Of a DNA stretch of 46,359 bases, positions 40,298 through 46,359 are shown piece after piece (positions within the stretch are counted from its first letter, which is position 1; each line of letters begins with the position of its first letter). The notes under the pieces are model-generated. The model searched no databases. It saw only the letters and a program-made list of their open reading frames with translations, and was not told where the DNA came from. This DNA is from Paraburkholderia rhynchosiae (GTDB lineage Bacteria > Pseudomonadota > Gammaproteobacteria > Burkholderiales > Burkholderiaceae): contig NZ_PNXY01000040.1 of the NCBI RefSeq assembly GCF_002879865.1, forward strand, positions 1-46,359, written 5' to 3'. A program made the translations under genes and the position numbers.

Positions 40298-40951
40298 ATG
40301 AAGCTGCTTATTGGTGACAAGAATTATTCTTCCTGGTCGATGCGTCCGTGGCTGCTGTTCAAGCATTTCGGCATTCCGTTCGACGAAGTGCTGATCCATC
40401 TGAACCAGCCGGGCACCAACGCCGCGGTGCTCGCTCACGCGCCGAACGGCCCGGGCAAGATCCCATGTCTGATCGACGATACGGGCCTCGCGATCTGGGA
40501 TTCGCTCGCGATCGCCGAGACGCTTGTCGAGCGCTTTCCGCAGCACGCGTTATGGCCGCGCGACGCGGCGGCGCGCGCTCATGCTCGCAGCGTGAGCGCC
40601 GAGATGCATTCGGGCTTCGGTGAATTGCGCTCGAACATGTGGATGAACATTCGCGCGTCGTTCCCCGGCAAGAACGGGAAGTCCGGCGTGCTCGCCGACA
40701 TCGCGCGTATCGAGGCGATCTGGCGCAACTGTCTCGACACGTACGGCGGTCCTTTTCTGTTCGGCGAGTTCAGCATTGCGGACGCGATGTATGCGCCGGT
40801 GGCCATGCGTTTCAATACATGGCAGCCGGCGCTTTCAGAGGCGTCGTCGGCGTATGTTCGCCGGATCAAGGCCGTGCCTGCCGTGAAAGCCTGGATCGAC
40901 GCCGCGCTCAGCGAGACGCACGCTATTGCGTATCTAGACGAATGCCCATGA
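40298..40951 (+). CDS. Glutathione S-transferase family protein
   Basis: 217 residues. An N-terminal thioredoxin-like domain starts MKLLIGDKNYSSWSMRPWLL, with the YSSWS Ser as the likely glutathione-activating residue. GKIPCLIDDTGLAIWDSLAI contains the cis-Pro and the Asp-Ser that bind the glutathione gamma-glutamyl group. The C-terminal helical domain carries FLFGEFSIADAMYAPVAMRF with the conserved N-capping box (S-IAD). It is cytoplasmic; the substrate is unknown. Its stop overlaps the cca start by an ATGA, so the two are translationally coupled. Confidence 0.9.
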   Translation: MKLLIGDKNYSSWSMRPWLLFKHFGIPFDEVLIHLNQPGTNAAVLAHAPNGPGKIPCLIDDTGLAIWDSLAIAETLVERFPQHALWPRDAAARAHARSVSAEMHSGFGELRSNMWMNIRASFPGKNGKSGVLADIARIEAIWRNCLDTYGGPFLFGEFSIADAMYAPVAMRFNTWQPALSEASSAYVRRIKAVPAVKAWIDAALSETHAIAYLDECP

Positions 40952-42180
40952 ACATCTATGCAGTAGGCGGCGCGATTCGCGACGAGTTGCTGGGCGTGCC
41001 GGTGCAGGACCGTGATTACGTGGTGGTCGGCGCCACGCCCGAGCAGATGGTCGCGCAGGGCTATCGTCCAGTGGGCAAGGACTTCCCCGTGTTCCTGCAT
41101 CCGCAGACGCACGAGGAGTACGCACTCGCGCGCACCGAACGAAAAACGGCGGCCGGCTATCACGGCTTCCAGTTTTTCTACGCGCCGGAGGTGACGCTGG
41201 AGGAAGACCTCGCGCGCCGCGATCTGACGATCAACGCGATGGCGCGCGAGGTGCGCCCGGACGGCGAACTGACCGGGCCCGTTATCGATCCATTCGACGG
41301 ACAGCGCGACTTGCAGGCAAAGCTCTTTCGCCATGTCAGCGACGCGTTTCTCGAAGATCCCGTGCGCATCTTGCGGATCGCGCGATTCGCCGCGCGCTTC
41401 GCGGATTTCACCGTCGCGCCGCAGACACTTGCACTGATGCGCAAGATGGTGGCCGAGGGCGAAGTGGATGCGCTGGTCGCCGAACGCGTGTGGCAGGAAG
41501 TGTCGCGCGGCTTGATGGAGAAGAGGCCGTCGCGCATGTTCGACGTGCTGCGCGAATGCGGCGCGTTAGCGCGGATTCTGCCGGAAATCGACGCGCTCTT
41601 CGGCGTGCCGCAGCGCGCCGACTATCATCCCGAGGTCGATACGGGCGTCCACGTGATGATGGTGCTCGACCATGCCGCGCAGCAGGGCTATGCGCTGCCG
41701 GTCAGGTTCGCCGCGTTGACGCACGACCTCGGCAAAGCGACCACACCGGAAGACATTTTGCCGCGGCATGTCGGCCACGAGGGCCGCAGCGTGGATTTGC
41801 TCAAGCCGTTGTGCGAGCGGTTGCGCGTGCCGAACGAATGCCGCGACCTCGCGTTGCTGGTGGCGCGCGAGCACGGCAACATTCATCGCGTGATGGAAAT
41901 GGGCGCGGCTGCGCTCGTGCGGTTGCTGGAGCGCAGCGACGCCATTCGCAAGCCTTCGCGTTTCGCTGAGGCGTTGCAGGCTTGCGAGGCGGATGCGCGC
42001 GGCCGGCTCGGTTTTGAAGCGCGCGAATATCCGCAAGCCGAGCGCTTGAGAGTCGCGCTCGTCGCCGCGCGAGGCGTGGATGCCGGCGCCGTCGCGAAGC
42101 AACTGGCCGATGCGCCGGCCGGCATCAAGGATGCTGTGCATCAGGAACGCGTGCGGGCAGTGGCAGCGGCGCTTGGCTGA
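40948..42180 (+). CDS. cca: CCA tRNA nucleotidyltransferase (HD-domain, multifunctional)
   Basis: 410 residues from the ATG at 40948 (MNIYAVGGAIRDELLGVPVQ); an ATG two codons upstream is possible. It is a class II tRNA nucleotidyltransferase that adds or repairs the 3' CCA end without a template. Motifs: GGAIRD, DRDYVVVGATPEQM with the catalytic Asp pair, RRDLTINAMA, EDPVRILRIARFAARF, and a C-terminal HD domain (FAALTHDLGKA, His-Asp near residue 257, and HEGRSV) giving phosphatase or phosphodiesterase activity as in E. coli. The length matches that form. It is convergent with DUF2905. Confidence 0.96.
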   Translation: MNIYAVGGAIRDELLGVPVQDRDYVVVGATPEQMVAQGYRPVGKDFPVFLHPQTHEEYALARTERKTAAGYHGFQFFYAPEVTLEEDLARRDLTINAMAREVRPDGELTGPVIDPFDGQRDLQAKLFRHVSDAFLEDPVRILRIARFAARFADFTVAPQTLALMRKMVAEGEVDALVAERVWQEVSRGLMEKRPSRMFDVLRECGALARILPEIDALFGVPQRADYHPEVDTGVHVMMVLDHAAQQGYALPVRFAALTHDLGKATTPEDILPRHVGHEGRSVDLLKPLCERLRVPNECRDLALLVAREHGNIHRVMEMGAAALVRLLERSDAIRKPSRFAEALQACEADARGRLGFEAREYPQAERLRVALVAARGVDAGAVAKQLADAPAGIKDAVHQERVRAVAAALG

Positions 42181-42184
42181 GTGA

Positions 42185-42198
42185 GGCGCGCTCGCGCC
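42185..42198 (+). terminator. Short GC hairpin after cca
   Basis: GGCGC-GCTC-GCGCC, followed by GGTTAGGTTTCT. It is a weak terminator candidate in the cca/DUF2905 convergent gap. Confidence 0.35.
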
Positions 42199-42249
42199 GG
42201 TTAGGTTTCTGGCAGCGCCGCCTTCCGCGTGTCCAGATGCCGAAGGGCT

Positions 42250-42444
42250 TTATAGAAGCCGGGCGATAAGCGACAGCAGCATCGACAGCAACAGCGTCGA
42301 CATAAATGGAAACGGGTATTCGCGCCCGAACAGACGCAACGTGACGTCGCCCGGCATCCGCCCAATGCCGAGCTTGCGAAGCCACGGCCAGCAAGCCGAC
42401 AACACCGCCAATGCAACGAAGGTAGTCAATAGCCAGCGGATCAT
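42250..42444 (-). CDS. DUF2905 small membrane protein
   Basis: 64 residues with two hydrophobic segments: IRWLLTTFVALAVLSACWPWL and PFMSTLLLSMLLSLIARLL. Between them is LGIGRMPGDVTLRLFGREYPFPF, which matches the DUF2905 signature (GRLPGDI..., FPF). The function is unknown. It starts 16 bases after the stop of the MidA-like gene on the same strand, so the two are probably cotranscribed. Confidence 0.88.
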   Translation of the reverse strand: MIRWLLTTFVALAVLSACWPWLRKLGIGRMPGDVTLRLFGREYPFPFMSTLLLSMLLSLIARLL

Positions 42445-42460
42445 CGCGAGTATCCCGGCA

Positions 42461-43654
42461 TTACAGCGTGTGCGACCGGTCGCCGCTGGAAAACGCCCGC
42501 AGTGTGTCTTCCAGGCCGCGCGAAAATGCGATCACCTTGAACAGCTCGCCCATCTCGGCCTCCGACAACAACTTCTGCACCGCATTCGCCGCGGGCAAAA
42601 AGCGCGCGGTGTCGCCGGGATCGATTTCGGATAACGCATCGGTAATGCCTGCGTTCAGCAAGAAACGCGCTTGCGATGTAAAGCCCAGCAGATCCGCGCC
42701 CGTCTCGACTCCAGCTTCGGCGATGCCGGTGAATTCCACGTGTGCGGTAATGTCCTGCAAGCCCGGATAGACAAACGGATCGCCATGCGCGCGATGCCGG
42801 TAATGGCACATCAACGTGCCTTGCGCGCGCTGCGCGTGGTAGTACTCGTGACGCGGAAAACCGTAGTCGATAAAAAACGCAGCGCCGCGTGACAGCATCG
42901 TGCAGATGGTCCGCGTGAAGGCACGCGCCGCGTCGTGCGTTTCGGCCAGATAGTCGCCGCTGCCTGCCATGTCGATCTCCGACAGCAGCGCGATATCGGC
43001 GGATGCTGAGACCGGACGGTCCTCGAATGCGAACCACGCGTCGCGCCACACGACGCCGCGCTCGCGCCAGGCGCCGTCGACGGAAGCGAAGAGTCGCACG
43101 GGCATCGCGTCCAATACCTCGTTGCCGATCACCGCGCCCTCGAAGCGCTCGGGCAATGCGTCGAGCCAGCGCACTTTGCCGGCGAGTGTGGGCGCGGCCG
43201 CTTCGATGGTTTCGCGCTGACGCTCGCGCAATTCGCCCGACAGATCGACGATCGAGTAGCTGTCGAATTGGGCGCCGAGCGCCGTGAGTGCGTTGAGCAA
43301 ACCAGCCGCGAGTTTGCCGGTGCCGGCGCCGAACTCCATCACGTCGCGTGTGCCGCTTGCCTGCAAGGCTTCCGCGATTGGGCGCGCGAGCGTCGCAGGG
43401 AACAGCGGAGATAGTTCAGGTGCGGTGACGAAGTCGCTGCCGTCGTCGCCACGCAGGCCAAATTTACGGGCGCCGCCGCTGTAATAGCCGAGTCCCGGCG
43501 CGTACAGCGCGCGCTCCATATAGCGGTCGAACGGCAACCAGCCGCCGGCCGTATTAAGCTCCGCGCGAATCAGCGCGACCAGCGCTTCGGACTGCGCGAG
43601 CGCGCTGGGGCCGGGAGCAGGTAAACTATCGGGTTGGTGAGCTTTCGGATTCAT
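42461..43654 (-). CDS. SAM-dependent methyltransferase, MidA/NDUFAF7 family
   Basis: 397 residues from the ATG at 43654 (MNPKAHQPDSLPAPGPSALA). The family core is clear: GGWLPFDRYMERALYAPGLGYYSGG, DFVTAPELSPLFPATLARPI, the SAM-binding MEFGAGTGKLAAGLLNAL, SYSIVDLSGELRERQRETI, GAVIGNEVLDAMPVRLF, and GAAFFIDYGFPRHEYYHAQRA with MCHYRHRAHGDPF. The eukaryotic homologue NDUFAF7/MidA dimethylates an Arg of the complex I NDUFS2 subunit; the bacterial substrate is not known to me. It is divergent from the SDR gene with only 13 bases between start codons. Confidence 0.9.
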   Translation of the reverse strand: MNPKAHQPDSLPAPGPSALAQSEALVALIRAELNTAGGWLPFDRYMERALYAPGLGYYSGGARKFGLRGDDGSDFVTAPELSPLFPATLARPIAEALQASGTRDVMEFGAGTGKLAAGLLNALTALGAQFDSYSIVDLSGELRERQRETIEAAAPTLAGKVRWLDALPERFEGAVIGNEVLDAMPVRLFASVDGAWRERGVVWRDAWFAFEDRPVSASADIALLSEIDMAGSGDYLAETHDAARAFTRTICTMLSRGAAFFIDYGFPRHEYYHAQRAQGTLMCHYRHRAHGDPFVYPGLQDITAHVEFTGIAEAGVETGADLLGFTSQARFLLNAGITDALSEIDPGDTARFLPAANAVQKLLSEAEMGELFKVIAFSRGLEDTLRAFSSGDRSHTL

Positions 43655-43667
43655 CCCCGCATTGTAA

Positions 43668-44486
43668 ATGACCGCTTCTCTCGACACCGCTGCTGGCCGC
43701 GCGCCTGAAACGCCGCGTATCGTGCTGATTACCGGCGCCGCGCGCCGCATCGGACGCTCGCTCGCGCTCGGCTTTGCCGCGCGGGGCTGGGACGTGGCCG
43801 TTCACTACGGCGCGTCACGCGAGGAAGCGCAAGAAGTCGTCGCGGAAATCGTCGGCATGGGCCGCCGGGCGGTGGCTTTGCACGCGGAACTGGGCGACGA
43901 GGCGCAAGTCGCGGCCTTGTTGCCCGCCTGCATCGCGGCGTTGGGCCGGCCGGCGTGCATCGTCAACAACGCGTCGCGCTTCGAGGAAGACACGGCGCGC
44001 AACGTCGGCTACGAGCTGCTGCTGAAGCTCACCGCGATGAACCTCGGCGCGCCGCTCGTGCTGGCCCGTATGTTGTTCGACGCGACGCCGCAAGCCGCGC
44101 TGACCGACGAAACACAGCGCAGCGTCGTGATCAATGTGCTGGATCAGAAGCTGTACAACATGAATCCGGATTATCTGTCGTATACGCTGTCGAAGGCGGC
44201 GTTGCAGACAGCCACGGTCGCGCTCGCGCAGGCATTGGCGCCGAAAGTGCGCGTGGTCGGGCTCGCGCCTGGGCTGACGATGCAATCCGGCGATCAGACG
44301 CCGGAGAGTTTCGAAGCCGCTCACCGCACTACGCCTTTGGGTCGCGCGTCGCGGCCGGAGGATATTGTCGCCGCCGCGCTGTATCTCGCGGATGCAACCG
44401 GCGTCACCGGAACGACGCTGGTGGTCGACGGCGGGCAGCACCTTGTGCCGCTGCCGCGCGACGTAATGTTTTTGACGGGTTTTTGA
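43668..44486 (+). CDS. SDR oxidoreductase with pteridine-reductase features (FolM/PTR1-like)
   Basis: 272 residues. The Rossmann fold begins VLITGAARRIGRSLALGFAA; TG-xxRRIG is typical of pteridine reductases (PTR1, FolM). CIVNNASRFEED follows. The catalytic region is VVINVLDQKLYNMNPDYLSY then TLSK: the usual SDR Ser is replaced by Asp (near residue 159), with Tyr 172 and Lys four further on. That Asp-Tyr-Lys set is the PTR1/FolM pattern. The end, TGTTLVVDGGQHLVPLPRD, closes the fold. It lies 58 bases before folB, which supports reduction of dihydropterin, dihydromonapterin or dihydrofolate with NADPH. The substrate is inferred. Confidence 0.85.
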   Translation: MTASLDTAAGRAPETPRIVLITGAARRIGRSLALGFAARGWDVAVHYGASREEAQEVVAEIVGMGRRAVALHAELGDEAQVAALLPACIAALGRPACIVNNASRFEEDTARNVGYELLLKLTAMNLGAPLVLARMLFDATPQAALTDETQRSVVINVLDQKLYNMNPDYLSYTLSKAALQTATVALAQALAPKVRVVGLAPGLTMQSGDQTPESFEAAHRTTPLGRASRPEDIVAAALYLADATGVTGTTLVVDGGQHLVPLPRDVMFLTGF

Positions 44487-44544
44487 CGGGCGCCTGAAGC
44501 GCCGCTTTGCGCGCCCCCGCACCCTTTTTTCGACTGGAACGAAC

Positions 44545-44940
44545 ATGTTTGCCGCTCTTTCGCATCCCCGGCTCGCCGATTGCCGCCGGCTCTTTCTGCG
44601 CAATTACGAAGTGCACATCAACATCGGCGTGCACGACTTCGAAAAGCGCGGCGAACAGCGCGTCGTGATCAACGTCGAACTGTTCGTGCCGCTCGCGCTT
44701 TCCACGCCGGTGCAGGACAAGCTGGACGAAGTCGTCGACTACGACTTCATGCGTTCGACCATTTCACGCCGCGTCGAGCAAGGCCATATTCACCTGCAGG
44801 AAACGCTGTGCGACGACCTGGTGCAGACCATGCTCGCACACCCGCAAGTGCGGGCGGCGCGCGTGTCGACTGAAAAGCCGGATGTCTATCCCGACTGCGA
44901 CGCGGTGGGCGTCGAAGTTTTCCGCGTCAAAGAGGACTGA
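44545..44940 (+). CDS. folB: Dihydroneopterin aldolase family protein
   Basis: 131 residues. RLFLRNYEVHINIGVHDFEK, RGEQRVVINVELFVPLAL, DEVVDYDFMRSTISRRVEQGHIHLQETLCDDL and PQVRAARVSTEKPDVYPDCDAVGVEVFR follow the FolB fold, with the Glu (QETL) and C-terminal Lys in the pterin-binding region. It splits dihydroneopterin to 6-hydroxymethyl-dihydropterin and glycolaldehyde in folate synthesis, as a homo-octamer. The N-terminus has about 12 extra residues. It sits between the pteridine-reductase-like SDR and ttcA, 3 bases before ttcA. Confidence 0.9.
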   Translation: MFAALSHPRLADCRRLFLRNYEVHINIGVHDFEKRGEQRVVINVELFVPLALSTPVQDKLDEVVDYDFMRSTISRRVEQGHIHLQETLCDDLVQTMLAHPQVRAARVSTEKPDVYPDCDAVGVEVFRVKED

Positions 44941-44943
44941 GCC

Positions 44944-45927
44944 ATGGACGCTCCTGAAATCCTGAACGACACTCACGACGCCTCGCCCGCCGCCCGTCCG
45001 AAGTCGCCGCTTACGCGCCGCGAACAGAAGGAAGCGTACGAGAACAACAAGTTGTTCAAGCGGCTTGCGCGCCAGGTCGGCGAGGCAATCGGCGACTTCA
45101 ACATGATCGAGGACGGCGACAAGGTGATGGTCTGCCTGTCGGGCGGCAAAGATAGTTACGCGATGCTTGAAATCCTGATGCGGCTGCGCGAGCGCGCGCC
45201 GATCAACTTCGAGATCGTCGCGGTGAATCTCGACCAGAAGCAGCCGGGCTTTCCCGAACATGTGCTGCCGGAGTATCTGAAGCAACTCGACATTCCGTTT
45301 CACATCGAAAACCAGGATACGTACAGCATCGTCAAGCGGCTGGTGCCGGAGGGCAAAACCACCTGCTCGCTGTGCTCGCGGCTGCGGCGCGGCATTCTCT
45401 ACCGCGTCGCGGGCGAACTCGGCGCGACCAAGATCGCGCTCGGCCATCATCGCGACGACATTCTGCAAACGCTGCTGCTGAACATGTTCTACGGCGGCAA
45501 GCTGAAGGGCATGCCGCCCAAGCTGCAATCGGACGACGGCAAGAACATCGTGATCCGTCCGCTCGCCTACGTGAAGGAAACCGATCTGGAAAAGTACGCC
45601 GAGTTGCGTGAATTCCCGATCATTCCGTGCAATCTGTGCGGCAGCCAGCCCAATCTGAAACGCGCGGAAATGAAGGCGCTGATCCGCGATTGGGAGAAGC
45701 GCTTTCCGGGCCGCATCGAGAACATGTTCAACGCGTTGTCGAACATCGTGCCGTCGCACTTGATGGATCACAAGCTGTTCCCGTTCGCGGGTCTGCGCGC
45801 CACCGGCGAGGCCGATCCGCAAGGCGACATCGCATTCGACGAAGAACCGTGTTCGACCGATGCCAATATGGGCGCGCCGCTCGGCGCAGTGCGACCTGTC
45901 TCGATCGTCCAGTTCGACGATATGTGA
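44944..45927 (+). CDS. ttcA: tRNA 2-thiocytidine(32) synthetase TtcA
   Basis: 327 residues. It has the ATP-pyrophosphatase PP-loop SGGKDS (about 66-71), VNLDQKQPGFPEHVLPEYL, two CxxC motifs (CSLC near 140-143 and CNLC near 228-231) and ALGHHRDDILQTLLLNMFYGG. These define TtcA, which thiolates cytidine 32 in certain tRNAs using a [4Fe-4S] cluster held by the Cys residues. The C-terminal 45 residues extend past the core, with SHLMDHKLFPF. It is coupled to folB and ends before hairpins at 45941-46009. Confidence 0.97.
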   Translation: MDAPEILNDTHDASPAARPKSPLTRREQKEAYENNKLFKRLARQVGEAIGDFNMIEDGDKVMVCLSGGKDSYAMLEILMRLRERAPINFEIVAVNLDQKQPGFPEHVLPEYLKQLDIPFHIENQDTYSIVKRLVPEGKTTCSLCSRLRRGILYRVAGELGATKIALGHHRDDILQTLLLNMFYGGKLKGMPPKLQSDDGKNIVIRPLAYVKETDLEKYAELREFPIIPCNLCGSQPNLKRAEMKALIRDWEKRFPGRIENMFNALSNIVPSHLMDHKLFPFAGLRATGEADPQGDIAFDEEPCSTDANMGAPLGAVRPVSIVQFDDM

Positions 45928-45940
45928 GCGATGTGATCGG

Positions 45941-46009
45941 AACGCCGGCGAAAATGGCGTTTCCGCGCTGACTTCCGCATGCAATGTGGCCGCTTTCGTG
46001 GCCATTTTC
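45941..46009 (+). terminator. Terminator-like hairpins after ttcA
   Basis: AACGCC (45941-45946) pairs with GGCGTT (45956-45961), followed by TTCC. A second hairpin, TGGCC (45988-45992) with GGCCA (46001-46005), is followed by TTTT. Either could end the SDR-folB-ttcA unit before glmU. Confidence 0.5.
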
Positions 46010-46025
46010 GCAACAAGGTGCGTGA

Positions 46026-46031
46026 TAGAAT
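46026..46031 (+). promoter_or_regulatory. Possible -10 of the glmU promoter
   Basis: TAGAAT, 33 bases before the glmU ATG. No convincing -35 is found at 16-18 bases (46003-46008 reads CCATTT). Confidence 0.4.
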
Positions 46032-46064
46032 CGTCGGCTCCAAACTAGTCTATTTGCCGACGCC

Positions 46065-46359
46065 ATGAACATCGTGATTTTGGCGGCAGGCACCGGTAAG
46101 CGCATGCGTTCCGCGCTTCCCAAGGTGCTCCATCCCCTGGCCGGCCGGCCGCTCCTCGCTCATGTCATCGACACTGCCCGTACGCTCAAGCCAACGCGGC
46201 TCGTCGTGGTGATCGGTCATGGCGCAGAAGCGGTACGCGAGACCGTCGCCGCGCCCGACGTGCAGTTTGCCGTGCAGGAACAGCAGTTCGGCACGGGCCA
46301 CGCGGTGCAGCAGGCTTTGCCGCTTCTCGATCCTTCCGTGCCCACGCTCGTGCTTTACG
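46065..46359 (+). CDS. glmU: Bifunctional GlmU, N-terminal fragment (runs off the window)
   Basis: 98 codons are visible. MNIVILAAGTGKRMRSALPK is the nucleotidyltransferase signature (L-AAG-GTRM-S-LPKVLH), followed by VLHPLAGRPLLAHVIDTAR, VVVIGHGAE and FAVQEQQFGTGHAVQQALPL, whose Q-GTGHA binds UDP-GlcNAc. GlmU acetylates glucosamine-1-phosphate and then forms UDP-N-acetylglucosamine for peptidoglycan and lipid A. Only the first part of the uridyltransferase domain is here; the acetyltransferase domain is beyond the edge. Confidence 0.96.
   Translation, partial: MNIVILAAGTGKRMRSALPKVLHPLAGRPLLAHVIDTARTLKPTRLVVVIGHGAEAVRETVAAPDVQFAVQEQQFGTGHAVQQALPLLDPSVPTLVLY

Noticed and set aside
44764..46005. 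A 413-codon minus-strand open frame
   Set aside because: Antisense shadow of ttcA and folB, both of which have clear catalytic motifs.
1..46359. tRNA, rRNA, CRISPR or insertion-sequence elements
   Set aside because: No cloverleaf, repeat-spacer array, transposase or terminal inverted-repeat pair was recognised on either strand.

Overview
The window is GC-rich, densely coded chromosomal DNA that reads as a Burkholderiaceae member, most likely Paraburkholderia or Burkholderia. That call rests on the family content (Ala/Arg-rich high-GC proteins, a beta-proteobacterial SAH riboswitch before ahcY, a flagellar block running fliK-J-I-H-G-F against fliE and fliS-fliT) and on gene order. It is an inference, not a database match. 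I see no rRNA, tRNA, CRISPR array, insertion sequence or prophage.

Region 1 (1-10653) is flagellar. A minus-strand operon (fliF, fliG, fliH, fliI, fliJ, fliK, the last cut by the window edge) builds the MS ring, the C-ring rotor part, the export ATPase complex and the hook-length control protein. Facing it on the plus strand are fliE, then fliS-fliT behind a sigma-28-like promoter, then a second FliK-like protein coupled to a stand-alone FlhB C-terminal domain.

Region 2 (10726-18248) is metabolic: coniferyl-type aldehyde dehydrogenase, AidB-like acyl-CoA dehydrogenase, GMC oxidoreductase, a 42-codon remnant of an OmpA C-terminal domain, a LysR regulator and a family 2 glycosyltransferase.

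Region 3 (18330-22115) is the activated methyl cycle: extended -10 promoter, SAH riboswitch, ahcY, a small holin-like membrane protein and metF, closed by a convergent alpha/beta hydrolase.

Region 4 (22302-29277) is a dipeptide ABC transport operon (dppABCDF) with a clear promoter and a terminator-like hairpin after dppA. It ends in a translationally coupled TraB/GumN-family protein.

Region 5 (29312-31111, minus) is a TPR-glycosyltransferase gene split by an in-frame amber codon.

Region 6 (31325-36572) is the most coherent candidate system: 5-oxoprolinase genes pxpB-pxpC-pxpA followed by the uncharacterised membrane pair DUF969-DUF979, with a divergent MarR-like regulator and a palindrome lying inside the pxpB promoter. 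The likely role is uptake and hydrolysis of 5-oxoproline (pyroglutamate).

Region 7 (36643-46359) is housekeeping: 5-formyl-THF cyclo-ligase, a lytic transglycosylase lipoprotein, an NDUFA9-like reductase, a glutathione S-transferase, CCA-adding enzyme, DUF2905, a MidA/NDUFAF7-like methyltransferase, a pteridine-reductase-like SDR, folB, ttcA and the 5' end of glmU.
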